Of a stretch of DNA of 54,092 nucleotides, positions 8,232 to 17,700 are shown piece by piece (position 1 is the first letter of the stretch; each line of letters opens with the position of its first letter). Below the pieces are notes generated by a model. It saw nothing but the letters and a program-made list of their open reading frames with translations. It made no database searches and was not told the origin of the DNA. This stretch comes from Alistipes sp. GTDB taxonomy: Bacteria; Bacteroidota; Bacteroidia; Bacteroidales; Rikenellaceae. Location of the stretch: NCBI GenBank assembly GCA_017410165.1, contig JAFQRH010000003.1, positions 1 to 54,092 on the forward strand. The letters are read 5' to 3'. The position numbers and the translations under genes are program-made.

Positions 8232-9281
8232 CTACTCGGCGGATGGGGTGCTCACCTCGGGAAATTTCACAAGATAGACCAGATGCTCCAACGCACGGAT
8301 AAAGTTGCGCTTGCCGTACTTCGGCGAATGCACATAGCAGTCGATGGTAAAGACCTCGCCCGCCGCCTCGTTCACGGTCGTGTAGCTCACAAACGGGCCA
8401 CCCATAAAGTCGCCTGCCACATCCCAAAAACCGCGCATCTCAATCCACTTGCGGCCGCCAATCTGCACCACCTCGTAATCGGGCACAAATGGCGTGTATT
8501 CGCCCGACTCGGCATCGGGAATCTGCTCAACCGTAACCATATACGAGCCATCCGACGGGCCCGGAATGCGGCGTGCAAACTCGTTGCGCATCGCCACCAG
8601 TCGCTCGACCGTAAGCGACCCCTTGCCGGCATACGGATAGGTGTAGATGAAGAAGCCCTGACTCGCCACCGGATACTCGTACGACGCCCACAGGAAATCC
8701 TCGCTCTGCGAACGCAACTCGTAGCCCTTCGGCACACGCATATCGACACCGAACTCGTCCTTCACAAGTTGGTTGAGCACCTGCACGTTATGACGCTCGG
8801 CAAACTTCACCGTACGGTCGCGCTCCGCCATCTCCAATACGCGCAGCAACGACTCGCCATTCGTGCGCAGATACTCGACCATCGCTTGTTGCGATGCGCC
8901 TTGGAACGTCAGCTCGATTTGCGGCGTTGCCGTCACATCATACTGCGCGACGATAGCCGTCTCGGCAACCTTCGGCGAGACAACCACTTTCAGGATATTG
9001 CGATGCTCGGTCAGTATGTTTCGGAAGTCGCCCGCCGTGATGCGCAGCACGTTGAAGTGCGGCTCTGTCTGGTTGAGCATCGGCACGGGTGCTTCGAGCA
9101 GCGCGCGCAACTCCTTGCCCAGCTCGCCCTCCCACTCGGGGGCATTGCATACCACCAACACCTCGTACGGTGCACCTTGTGACACTTTTTTGTTGCGCGA
9201 CAGCGTGTGAAAACTCTCGCAACCGAGCGCAATCGCCACCGCCACCACCGCTGCTATCAATCTGTACACAAACCTCTTCAT
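8232..9281 (-). CDS. DUF4837 family lipoprotein
   Basis: 349 residues from the ATG at 9281; a longer reading to 9344 is excluded because a good promoter (9323-9352) lies inside it. A lipoprotein signal (MKRFVYRLIAAVVAVAIALGC) precedes the mature domain. YEVLVVCNAPEWEG near the N-terminus, the middle DEFGVDMRVPKGY, FIYTYPY, and the C-terminal MRGFWDVAGDFMGGPFVSYT with HSPKYGKRNFIRALEHLVY are the marks of DUF4837, a Bacteroidetes-specific family of envelope lipoproteins of unknown role. It is divergent from the polysaccharide deacetylase gene, has its own promoter and terminator, and is the only gene of its transcript. Confidence 0.88.
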   Translation of the reverse strand: MKRFVYRLIAAVVAVAIALGCESFHTLSRNKKVSQGAPYEVLVVCNAPEWEGELGKELRALLEAPVPMLNQTEPHFNVLRITAGDFRNILTEHRNILKVVVSPKVAETAIVAQYDVTATPQIELTFQGASQQAMVEYLRTNGESLLRVLEMAERDRTVKFAERHNVQVLNQLVKDEFGVDMRVPKGYELRSQSEDFLWASYEYPVASQGFFIYTYPYAGKGSLTVERLVAMRNEFARRIPGPSDGSYMVTVEQIPDAESGEYTPFVPDYEVVQIGGRKWIEMRGFWDVAGDFMGGPFVSYTTVNEAAGEVFTIDCYVHSPKYGKRNFIRALEHLVYLVKFPEVSTPSAE

Positions 9282-9322
9282 ATTTTTTTCGGTATCTGAT
9301 TTGAACAATGTTAAACGTGCTA

Positions 9323-9352
9323 CAAATATACAAAAAAACTGCAAAAAGCAAA
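9323..9352 (-). promoter_or_regulatory. Promoter of the DUF4837 gene
   Basis: On the minus strand TTTG (9349-9352), 18 nt and TATATTTG (9323-9330). The expected start point leaves a leader of about 36 nt before the ATG at 9281 and fixes that start. Confidence 0.6.
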
Positions 9353-9377
9353 TAGTTGGCCATCAAAAGGAAGGAAA

Positions 9378-9407
9378 TAAGGTCGGGTAAGGTCAGGTAA
9401 GGTCGGG
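9378..9407. repeat. Three 10-bp direct repeats
   Basis: taaggtcggg / taaggtcagg / taaggtcggg in tandem, in the divergent intergenic region between the DUF4837 and deacetylase genes. Confidence 0.7.
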
Positions 9408-9410
9408 GGC

Positions 9411-9448
9411 GGCACTCAATGGCAGGCGTTCGCTTGCCATTCGGTGCC
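9411..9448. other. Intergenic hairpin without T tract
   Basis: ggcac (9411-9415) pairs with gtgcc (9444-9448). Inside it aatggcaggcg (9418-9428) pairs with cgcttgccatt (9431-9441) with one G-T pair. There is no T run on either side, so it does not look like a terminator. It lies just upstream of the deacetylase promoter. Confidence 0.4.
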
Positions 9449-9491
9449 AAAAAAAAGAGCAACATCGGCGGTGCAATAAGAAAAAAATCGC

Positions 9492-9499
9492 TACATTTG
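9492..9499 (+). promoter_or_regulatory. -7 box of the deacetylase-ubiX operon
   Basis: TACATTTG matches TAnnTTTG. The -33 region is poor (no TTTG at the right distance). It leaves a leader of about 60 nt before the ATG at 9566. Confidence 0.4.
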
Positions 9500-9565
9500 T
9501 CGCAAGCAAAATGTTTTTCGAGCAAAAAGTCGCAAGCGACATCACCCGAAAGAGTTAATTGACGT

Positions 9566-10174
9566 ATGAAAATAAAACCACCGAAATTTATACGACGGCT
9601 GATGCCCGACCTCGTGTGGGAGATTGACGACAAGCAAGGCGTATTCCTCACCTTCGACGACGGCCCGACGCCGGGCATCACGGAGTGGATTCTCGACACG
9701 CTGGCACGATACGATGCCAAGGCAACCTTCTTCGTGCTGGGCAAGAACGTCGAGATGTACCCGTCGCTCTACCGCAAGATTATCGATGCGGGGCACAAGG
9801 TCGGCAACCACACCTACTCGCACCAGAAGGGTTGGGGAATGTCGCTCGAACGCTATTTGGAGGATGTCAATTTCGCGGGCGATATGATTCACTCGGAGCT
9901 GTTCCGTCCGCCCTACGCTCGTGTCACGCCATCGCAGATGCGCGCCGTCGCCCGCAACTACAAAATCGTGATGTGGGACATCGTCTCGCGCGACTACAAC
10001 CGTGCGCTATCGCCGGAGCAGTGTCTGCAAAACGTCATCCGACACATCGAGCCCGGCTCAATCGTCGTGTTTCACGACAGCGACAAGGCGTTCCGAAATA
10101 TGAGTTACGCCCTGCCGCGCACGTTGGAGCATATCAAAAAACTTGGACTGCGTTGTAAAATCATAGAGTTATAG
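9566..10174 (+). CDS. Polysaccharide deacetylase family protein (NodB homology, CE4)
   Basis: 202 residues, essentially one NodB domain. Motif 1 is TFDDGP (29-34; Asp31 catalytic base, Asp32 metal ligand), motif 2 is NHTYSH (81-86; His82 and His86 as metal ligands), and motif 3 is RPPYA (114-118). VMWDIVSRDY and SIVVFHDS are the usual later motifs with the catalytic His. The enzyme class removes N- or O-acetyl groups from GlcNAc polymers such as peptidoglycan or surface polysaccharide; the substrate here is not known. There is no evident signal peptide, though MKIKPPKFIRRL is basic. It is 5 nt upstream of ubiX, probably cotranscribed, and the motif set is complete. Confidence 0.88.
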   Translation: MKIKPPKFIRRLMPDLVWEIDDKQGVFLTFDDGPTPGITEWILDTLARYDAKATFFVLGKNVEMYPSLYRKIIDAGHKVGNHTYSHQKGWGMSLERYLEDVNFAGDMIHSELFRPPYARVTPSQMRAVARNYKIVMWDIVSRDYNRALSPEQCLQNVIRHIEPGSIVVFHDSDKAFRNMSYALPRTLEHIKKLGLRCKIIEL

Positions 10175-10179
10175 CCGTT

Positions 10180-10731
10180 ATGAAGATTATCGTTGCCGTT
10201 ACCGCCGCCAGCGGTGCAATATATGCCCGACTGATAGTCGAGGAGTTGTTGCGATGCGATTGTGTGGAGCGTATCGCACTCATTTACAGCGACACGGCGC
10301 GTGCCGTAGTGGCTGCCGAGGGGGTCACGCTACCCGAGAGCGAGCGAATCACGGTGTACGACAACAGCGATATGTTCGGCTCACCGGCAAGTGGCTCGGC
10401 ACGATGGGATGCGATGGTGGTCGCACCGTCGAGCGTCGGCACCGTCGGGCGTGTGGCTGCGGGCGTATCGCAGACACTCATCGAACGCGCTGCCGATGTG
10501 ATGCTCAAAGAGCGTCGCCGACTGATTTTTGTCGTGCGCGAAACCCCGCTCTCGCTTATCCATCTGCGGAATATGACGACTCTCACCGAGGCAGGAGCGG
10601 TCATCCTCCCCGCCTCGCCATCCTTCTACTCGCAGCCACGCGACATCGAGCAGTTGTGCCGAACGGTGGTCGAGCGCGTAGTCGCGATGTTGGGCATCGA
10701 CGCTCCGCACTACGAGTGGGGCAAAGAGTAA
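10180..10731 (+). CDS. ubiX: UbiX family flavin prenyltransferase
   Basis: 183 residues. The Rossmann-like start MKIIVAVTAASGAIYARLI, the stretch VVAPSSVGTVGRVAAGVS, the catalytic-loop region LIFVVRETPLSLIHLRNM and ASPSFYSQP-x-x-IEQL are the well-conserved UbiX motifs. The family makes prenylated FMN from FMN and dimethylallyl phosphate, the cofactor of UbiD-type decarboxylases. The protein is cytoplasmic. No ubiD is seen in this window. It is the second gene of an operon with the polysaccharide deacetylase, 5 nt away, with a terminator at 10918. The functional link to the deacetylase is not obvious. Confidence 0.92.
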   Translation: MKIIVAVTAASGAIYARLIVEELLRCDCVERIALIYSDTARAVVAAEGVTLPESERITVYDNSDMFGSPASGSARWDAMVVAPSSVGTVGRVAAGVSQTLIERAADVMLKERRRLIFVVRETPLSLIHLRNMTTLTEAGAVILPASPSFYSQPRDIEQLCRTVVERVVAMLGIDAPHYEWGKE

Positions 10732-10887
10732 CCAGCGGCATAGCGGAGGGCGTGGGTCGGCAAGCGTAAAACAAGACGCAGGCAATGCGGACGAAACGCA
10801 GGCGACACGGAAGAGAATCAGGCAAGGCAGATAATTTTTTCAAAAAAATTTCAACATATCTAAAACATTATACATCAACACTTTACA

Positions 10888-10909
10888 CCCCGATTTTTCG
10901 GGGGGGGGG
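10888..10909. repeat. Small hairpin running into a 10-nt poly-G tract
   Basis: CCCCGA-tttt-TCGGGG merges into a run of ten G (10900-10909). It lies in the 527-nt stretch between ubiX and the TonB-type receptor gene. Apart from this, the terminator and the promoter listed nearby I see nothing in that stretch; an ORF at 10785-11066 has no support. Confidence 0.5.
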
Positions 10910-10917
10910 AGAATACG

Positions 10918-10949
10918 AAAATCGACGCTTTGAAGTGTCGATTTTTTTT
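10918..10949 (+). terminator. Terminator after ubiX
   Basis: aaaatcgac (10918-10926) and gtcgatttt (10937-10945) form a stem that continues into eight T. It lies 187 nt after the ubiX stop, with no gene between. Confidence 0.7.
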
Positions 10950-11129
10950 ATTTATTTTGGCACATCCATCGACAAAAACAGTCGGTTGCGCACCACCCCC
11001 GAACGAGGTCGTTTGCAAATAAAATCGAGCAAATGGACAACAAAAGACGGGTCGCGTACGATATAGAAATAGGTAAATCGAAGGAGATAACATTTTTTTG
11101 CAAGATATTTTGAAAATATTACTACTTTG

Positions 11130-11162
11130 TGTTGCATAGTACTAAATTTTTACATACATTTG
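11130..11162 (+). promoter_or_regulatory. Promoter of the outer-membrane receptor gene
   Basis: TACATTTG (11155-11162) matches the -7 consensus exactly; tgttg (11130-11134) stands 20 nt upstream as a weaker -33 box. The start point lies about 90 nt before the ATG at 11259 and excludes an upstream start at 11127. Confidence 0.5.
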
Positions 11163-11258
11163 TACCGTCGATGCAAAAGCGCGTGCAAATACGGCACATC
11201 GGCCGACAAACAAGCAGGGCAAACGAACAGAAAACAGAGCAAAAAAATATCTACGAAA

Positions 11259-13685
11259 ATGAAGGGTTTGTTAGTTATGGTTTTTACGCTGGCGGCTGTG
11301 GCAACCGCCGGCGCGCAGAGCACTTTTCGCGGCACGGTGAAGGATTCCGCCAAGGATAAGGGCGTGGGTTACGCCACCGTTGCCGCTTTGCGCGATTCGA
11401 CCACCGTCGCGGCTGTGGCAGCCGATGCCGAGGGGCGTTTCGAGTTGAAGGTCAAGGAGCGCGGTCGCTACACCGTCGAGGTGTCGGCCGTCGGCTACAC
11501 GACACTGCAAAAGCAGGTCGAGGCAGATGCCGCAGAGGTCGATTTAGGGCAACTCTGTCTCACGGAAGGCGTTGAGGTTGATGCCGTTGCGGTCACCGTG
11601 CAGCGACCGATAGTGACCAACGATGCCGAGAAGCTCACCTACTCGGTCGAGGATGACCCCGAAGCACAATCGAGCACCTTGGAGGAGATTATCCGCAAAG
11701 TGCCGCAACTCTCGATCGACGGCGAGGGCAATGTGCTGATGAACGGCCAGAGTGACTACAAGGTGTTGGTGAACGGACGCTCGTCCGGCTCCGTATCGCG
11801 CAACTTCAAGGAGGTTATCAAGTCGATGCCCGCCTCGTCGATTAAGCGCATCGAGGTTATCACCAATCCGTCGATGAAGTACGATGCCGAAGGTGCAGGC
11901 GGTGTGCTGAATATCATAACCTCGAAGGCACGCTTCGACGGCTACAACGGCTTTGTAAGTGCCGATGCACGCAACTTCCTGAATCGGAATTGGATGGGCA
12001 ACGGCTCGGCGAACTTCACCATCTCGAAAGATAAGTTTTCGCTCTCGACATCGCTCTACTACGGCGAGGGCGATATGACCGGCTCGCCGGCAGGTCGCAC
12101 ATCGTACGAAACACAGCCGCTCGATAAGGGTGTCGGCTATGCTGCGATGCGTGGAGAGGGCGACTACTCGTGGCGTTTCCGCTCGGCGTGGGGCAACATC
12201 AACGCAAGTTATCAAATCGACTCGCTCAACCTGCTGACCGCCGAGGTGAGCGTCTGGGGCGGAAAATCGCAACAATGGCAGACCATTCACGGCGGATACT
12301 ACGATGCCGAGCAGCGACCGATAAGTGAATTTACCAACTCGTCCGAGAATCGCTACCCGTGGATGGGCATCGATGCCGCCATCAACTACGAGCACCGCTT
12401 CGGGAATAACGAGAACCATACGCTCACCATCTCGGACAACGTCTCGATAATGCCGACCGTAACCGAGTTCGGACACGAGGATATCATCTACGACACGGGC
12501 GCAACGACCACATTCGACAAACGCCAACACTCGCGCTCGACCGAGAATGTATTTCAGGTCGATTACCGCAACGTGCTCACCCCTCGTCACAGCATCGAGG
12601 CGGGCTTGAAGCACACCTTCCACCACAGTCGTCTGCTGCAAGAGCAGGCAACCGCGACCGAGCAGACGCTCCTCGCACGCAACATTGCCGGAGTATATGC
12701 CGGCTACGGATTCACCCACGAGAAGGTGATGGCGAGGGTCGGTGCGCGATTGGAGGGTGCGTGGTACAACGTCACAAACTCGTCGGGCGACGAATCGAAG
12801 CCCTATCGCAATGCGTTGATTGACGCCATTCCGTACGCATCGGTCACCTATCTGCCAAAGGCAGGGCACTCACTCTCGTTCTCCTACACCGAGCGACTCT
12901 CGCGTCCGGGCGTCTATGCCCTCTCGCCGTACGTCGTCGAGACACAGACCATCCGCGAGTACGGAAATCCCGACCTGCGCACCGGTATTCGTCACGCACT
13001 GACGCTCAAATACGCCTACACCTCCAACAAATGGAGCGCATCGGTAGGTGCAACCGTTATGCTCTCGAACAACGCCATCGCCAACTACTCGTTCGCCGAT
13101 GAGCAGGGCGTTATCAATATGACGTACGACAACAACGGGCGCAACCGAGCGTATGGCGGCGACGTTTCGCTCTCGTACCGTCCATCGCACAAATTCTCGC
13201 TCGCGCTGTCGGGTCGCGCCGGCTGGATAGAGATAGGTTTGCCGTCGCAAGGCATCCACACAAGCGGATGGGCAATATCCGAGTCGCTAAATATGACCAT
13301 CGCGCTTTGGAAAGGCGCACGCCTGACACTCTCCGAGTACGCGATGCTGCCCGACCCGCGTCTCGGCATCCGCCACCAATCGTGGTACGTCGGCACGTCG
13401 CTTCGCCTCGGACAGAAGTTCCTCAAAGAGCGACTCGAAGTGGCAATCACGGCGCGAAATCCACACGCAAAATGGATAGATATTCGTTCTCTCACCGAGA
13501 CTCCGACCTTCGTGCGACACGCATCGCAAGGGCTCATTCAGCGCGATTTACACCTCTCCGTATCGTTCCGATTCGGAAAACAGGGGTTGTACGTCAAGCG
13601 TACCAACCGCAAGACGGACGACAGCGCATCGGATGTCGGCGGCTCTTCGGGCGGAGCTGCAACCACCGGCGGAGGGGTTATGTAG
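11259..13685 (+). CDS. TonB-dependent-receptor-like outer-membrane beta-barrel protein
   Basis: 808 residues from the ATG at 11259, giving a clean signal peptide (MKGLLVMVFTLAAVATAGAQ). A carboxypeptidase-regulatory-like domain (about 22-105: FRGTVKDSAKDKGVGYATV) is followed by a plug region (about 110-230: EIIRKVPQLSIDGEGNVLMNG, shortened as IIRKVPQLSID; then VLVNG and IKRIEVITNPSMKYDAEG), and an outer-membrane barrel to about 785. The pattern fits the 'outer membrane beta-barrel family' (PF14905 type) of Bacteroidetes rather than SusC, and no SusD follows. The C-terminus is a Gly/Ser/Ala-rich tail (GGSSGGAATTGGGVM), which is unusual since a barrel normally ends on an aromatic strand residue. 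The substrate is unknown. It stands alone with its own promoter. Confidence 0.82.
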   Translation: MKGLLVMVFTLAAVATAGAQSTFRGTVKDSAKDKGVGYATVAALRDSTTVAAVAADAEGRFELKVKERGRYTVEVSAVGYTTLQKQVEADAAEVDLGQLCLTEGVEVDAVAVTVQRPIVTNDAEKLTYSVEDDPEAQSSTLEEIIRKVPQLSIDGEGNVLMNGQSDYKVLVNGRSSGSVSRNFKEVIKSMPASSIKRIEVITNPSMKYDAEGAGGVLNIITSKARFDGYNGFVSADARNFLNRNWMGNGSANFTISKDKFSLSTSLYYGEGDMTGSPAGRTSYETQPLDKGVGYAAMRGEGDYSWRFRSAWGNINASYQIDSLNLLTAEVSVWGGKSQQWQTIHGGYYDAEQRPISEFTNSSENRYPWMGIDAAINYEHRFGNNENHTLTISDNVSIMPTVTEFGHEDIIYDTGATTTFDKRQHSRSTENVFQVDYRNVLTPRHSIEAGLKHTFHHSRLLQEQATATEQTLLARNIAGVYAGYGFTHEKVMARVGARLEGAWYNVTNSSGDESKPYRNALIDAIPYASVTYLPKAGHSLSFSYTERLSRPGVYALSPYVVETQTIREYGNPDLRTGIRHALTLKYAYTSNKWSASVGATVMLSNNAIANYSFADEQGVINMTYDNNGRNRAYGGDVSLSYRPSHKFSLALSGRAGWIEIGLPSQGIHTSGWAISESLNMTIALWKGARLTLSEYAMLPDPRLGIRHQSWYVGTSLRLGQKFLKERLEVAITARNPHAKWIDIRSLTETPTFVRHASQGLIQRDLHLSVSFRFGKQGLYVKRTNRKTDDSASDVGGSSGGAATTGGGVM

Positions 13686-13747
13686 CGCAGAATTGTCATA
13701 ATTTTTACGATTTTTTGCTTAACTTTCTTGTTTTAAGTATATTTTTG

Positions 13748-13755
13748 TAATTTTG
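13748..13755 (+). promoter_or_regulatory. Candidate promoter of efp
   Basis: TAATTTTG matches TAnnTTTG; cttg at 13727-13730 lies 17 nt upstream as a weak -33. It would place the tandem repeat at 13796-13920 inside the 5' untranslated region of efp. Confidence 0.4.
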
Positions 13756-13795
13756 CAGCCGAATTGGATGGTGTACCCAAAAGTTAGATTGTGGG

Positions 13796-13920
13796 TCGGC
13801 ACCAAAATAAATTGGGGGGGGGTACCAAAATAAATTGGGGTCGGCTCCAAAATAAATTGGGGGAAGGCACAAAAACAGATTGGGGGAGGCACCAAAAAAT
13901 CAAGTTGGAATCAGCCCCAA
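13796..13920. repeat. Degenerate tandem repeat in the efp leader, about five units of 18-26 bp
   Basis: Core ggcaCCAAaataaaTTGGgg occurs at about 13799, 13823, 13845, 13866 (as cacaaaaacagattggggg) and 13889 (as caccaaaaaatcaagttgg), and breaks off at 13914. Each good unit holds the small inverted repeat CCAA-aataaa-TTGG and ends in a G run, the first of eight or nine G. The short ORF through it (13791-13982) is an artefact of the repeat. Confidence 0.75.
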
Positions 13921-13962
13921 AGCGAAATGACGAAAACACTAAAATTAAACAGATAAAAAATT

Positions 13963-14535
13963 ATGACAATCACAGCAGCTGATATCAAAATCGGTATGTG
14001 TATCGAGATGGACAACAAGACGTTCCTCGTTGTCGATTTCCAGCACTGCAAGCCGGGCAAAGGCCCTGCTTTCGTTCGTTCGAAACTCAAAAATTTGGAG
14101 AACGGTCGCGTTCTCGAAAACACCTTCTCGTCGGTGAGCCAGAAGATTGAGCAGGTACGCGTTGAGCGTCGCCCTTACCAGTTCACTTACGAGGATGACC
14201 TGGGTGCACACTTTATGCACTGCGAAACCTTCGAGGAGATTAACATCGAGAAGGATCTGATTGACAACTACGACCTTATGGCTGACGGTCAGATTGTAGA
14301 GGTTATGTTCCACACCGAGAAGGAGAGCGTTCTCTCGGCCGAGCTTCCGCCAATCGTCGATATGGAGGTTGTTTACACCGAGCCGGGCATCAAGGGCGAT
14401 ACCGCTTCGACCAACTCGCTCAAACCTGCAACCGTAAATACCGGTGCAACCATCAAGGTACCGTTGTTCATCAACACGGGCGACAAGATTCGCGTCGATA
14501 CCCGCACTCGCGAGTACTACGAGCGTATCAAATAA
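13963..14535 (+). CDS. efp: Translation elongation factor P
   Basis: 190 residues, the usual length. Three OB-like domains: the KOW-like N-domain with IKIGMCIEMDN and the loop QHCKPGKGPAFVRSKLKN, whose tip Lys33 in PGKG is the residue that is post-translationally modified in many species; then YEDDLGAHFMHCETFEEI; then the C-domain with GDTASTNSLKPATVNTGA and VPLFINTGDKIRVDTRT. EF-P relieves ribosome stalling at consecutive prolines. Modification genes (epmA, epmB, earP) are not seen nearby. It is monocistronic, with a repeat-filled leader upstream and a strong terminator downstream. Confidence 0.97.
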   Translation: MTITAADIKIGMCIEMDNKTFLVVDFQHCKPGKGPAFVRSKLKNLENGRVLENTFSSVSQKIEQVRVERRPYQFTYEDDLGAHFMHCETFEEINIEKDLIDNYDLMADGQIVEVMFHTEKESVLSAELPPIVDMEVVYTEPGIKGDTASTNSLKPATVNTGATIKVPLFINTGDKIRVDTRTREYYERIK

Positions 14536-14553
14536 GTCGATAGACAATCGCAA

Positions 14554-14592
14554 AAAAATCCCGAGCATCAGAATGGTGTTCGGGATTTTTTT
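14554..14592 (+). terminator. Terminator after efp
   Basis: aaaaatcccga (14554-14564) pairs with tcgggattttt (14580-14590) followed by more T. It starts 19 nt after the efp stop. Confidence 0.85.
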
Positions 14593-14762
14593 GGCTTCTC
14601 ACCCACCGAAAAAAATTATCGCGCCACGATACGCTCCGGGCACGATTTCCATTTTTTTTGCAAAAGTTTATCGCAGAGTTTGTGCTAAATATGAAAATTT
14701 TGCTGTACCTTTCGGGCGTTAAAAATGAAATTTTTAATCAAAAAATAATTTTTACTCATTTT

Positions 14763-17700
14763 ATGAAACGTTTTTACGACTTTTTGACGCTTCTGCTCAT
14801 CGCAGTTATGGGTGGAGCAATGATGGCTTGCGAGCCAACTCCACCGGTTGGTGACGAGGATGAAGAGAATCCGCCTGTACCGGAACTCAAAGCCGAAATT
14901 AAGGCCGAGCTCGTTTCGGTCAGCAAGACCGACGCAGAGATTGCGCTCACGACCAAAGGTCTCAACGAGTATGCATACGTCGTACTCAAAAAGGATGCAA
15001 CCGCAGAGGAGAGTGCCGAGGCAATCTTCGACGCATTCAACGAGCGCACCGAGTGCGAGGATGGTACGCACACCATCAAACTCACCGCTCTCGAAAGCAG
15101 CGTAGCATACAAGGTGCTCTTTGCTGGTATGTATGGCGAAGAGCAAATTTTCGAAAAGATTGCGAAAGTAGAGTTCACCACCTCCGACGACTTCTCGATG
15201 TCGGTAACGTGGGTCGAGGGTGCCACTTCGGCAACTTCGGCACAACTCAAACTCACAACCAAGGGCATTGCACAGTATGCGTGGGTGGCATTCAACAAGG
15301 ACGCTTCGACCGACAATCAGAGTGCCGACCTGCTCTTTGCAAAGGGTACGGTTTGCGACTGTCAGGATGGCGAGAACATCGTAAACATCACCGGATTGAC
15401 TGCCGACCGCACCTACAAAGTGCTCATCGCCGGCTCGACCATCAACGACGATTTCTACGAGAATGTTCTCCAAATCGAGGTTTCGACATCGCGTTTCAGC
15501 GAGGAGCTGACCATCTACGACATCGATTATATGTCGTTCAAGGCGCACCTCAACTTCCCTCGCACGAAGGTTCAGGAGGGCAACGTATTGAAGGTAGGTT
15601 TGATGGATTTGGCAACGTACAACCTCTACGAGAGCACATATTCGGATGCTTCGCACCTCAACCTGAACGATGCGATTTATCACAACTATATCAAGGGTGA
15701 CTCGACGTTCATCTTCGACGAGGAGCATAACTACTTCGAGTACAAAGGCGGTGAAGGCGAAGAGGATGACGATTTGCTCAACTACTTCAGTCCTATCGTT
15801 CCGGGTCAGCCAATGTACCTCAAATTCGGTGAGTTCGCATACTCGCCGGTAGATACCGACCACCGCGCAGGTTGGGGTCCGGGCTACTACATTCCACTCT
15901 TCAACGAGACGGATTATTGGCAGGCATACCTCACCGGCACGAATGTCAATCAGGCCGACTTCTGGACGGGCTACTATCGTAACGAGTTTGTACAGGCAAA
16001 GATGCCGGGCGTGATGGAGGACGCTCCGGAGGTTACCTTCAACCTCACTCCAAAGGGCACGGGTACGATTCGTTTCGAGCCGACCGACAATATTTGGGCT
16101 TACTGCTTCTTTGTGGCCGACGCTGCGACCTATATGAACGGCATAATGCCGATGCTTGGCAACAAATCAGAGTACTTGCAGTGGTTCACCACGTCGTACA
16201 TTGCTATGTATGAAGTTGCTGCACAGACGGCATACAGCGCTATAGATTTGGTTGTAGAGCAGAACTACTACTTGGAGCGCGACACGAAGTACTACCTCTT
16301 TGTAACCTCGCTCAGTGACGAGCAGGGCTCGAAGCAGTCGTTCAAGCGTTGGGAGTTCAAACTTCCTGAACCGACACAACCGGCACCTACGATTGTCGTA
16401 ACAGCCGTTCCGGAGAAGAACACCGACAGCGAGGTATTCTTCAACATCAAGGCACCGAACAAGGATGTCGAGAATGTTAAGTATATCGCCAACTACGAGC
16501 GCGATTGGGAGGCATTGCGTAACCAACTCAAAAAAGCCGGTTTCCCACAGAATGAAATCGACCCTTACATCATTAGCTCCTATGGTGGCACGTTCACTCC
16601 TAACGAGATTAAGGAGATCAACTCCGAGGCAGGTTTGGAGATTTCGATCAGCACGCGCGAGGATGCCTCGATGTATTGCGGCGCAATCGGCTACAACTAT
16701 GAGGGAACTGCTTCCGCGTCATCTATTGCACAGACACGTTCGCTCGAAGAGCCGGCTGCCGAGCGCGTAGAGTCGCCGCTCTTCAACTCGCTCAAAGGCG
16801 ATTGGGTAGCATCGGCAACAATCATCGGTCAGGAGTACATCGACAACGTACTCACACCATTCGAGCGCATTCATACGTCGAGCGTGAAGATTGGCGAAGT
16901 TGGCTACGAGAGCAAGTTGCCTGATGATGTATATGCATTCTTCTACAAATCGACGTCGCTCAAAACCAAGGAGGAGGTTGATGCTGTTTACGAGGAGTTC
17001 AAGCAGTCGGTAGATGACTACAACCGCAAGACTCGCAACCAAAACCGCATCCTCTGTCAGGGCTTCGACTTCGACATCTACGGCTACAATGGGCAGACTT
17101 ACTCGACCTTCAAGTCGCCGTACGAACTCTTCATCAGCGAGGATTACTCGGGTTACAACTACGAGTCGCCGGTATTCGACTTCGGTCCGAAGTGGTATCT
17201 CGAAATTGCGAAGGATGGCACGGTAACCGCTCCGTTCAACATCAACTACTTCGCTCCTGCTTCGCAGTGGTGGTACTACCAATACCACTTCATCGGCATC
17301 GGCGTTAATCCGGAGGATAATGGTACCTACTCGTTGCCATACGTCTATAATGAATTGGGCGACGTGGTAACCGGCCACTTCCCTGTCGTAGTCGAGAAGG
17401 CAACCGACGGTTCGGTTAGCAAGATTACCGTTAAGCCAATTGTTGTTGAGGGCGTAACATACTACCCTAACATAGGTCGTACATCGACGATGGGCTACTC
17501 GGTAAGCGGTCAGATTGTGAGCGACGTGGTACTCACACCGGCAAAGGCAACCACCTCGAAGCGCGTTCAGTCGTTGCGTAACGCTACGGGCAAGGATATC
17601 TCGACCATCTCGCGCTACAAGGCAACGCCAAACAAGAGCGTCCGCAAGAGCAAGACCGCTCTGCCGGAGAACAAGCAGTTCAAGCCGCTCAAGCGTATGA

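Noticed and set aside
7805..8302. ORFs through the 27-29 bp repeat on both strands
   Set aside because: Repeat units are not multiples of three, so the frame changes from unit to unit; the translation is an Arg/Ser/Pro repeat artefact.
10785..11066. 93-codon plus-strand ORF between ubiX and the receptor gene
   Set aside because: Crosses a terminator hairpin and a poly-G tract; basic low-complexity translation.
13791..13982. 63-codon plus-strand ORF through the efp leader repeat
   Set aside because: Made of the repeat itself, starts on GTG and runs past the efp start; no support as a gene.
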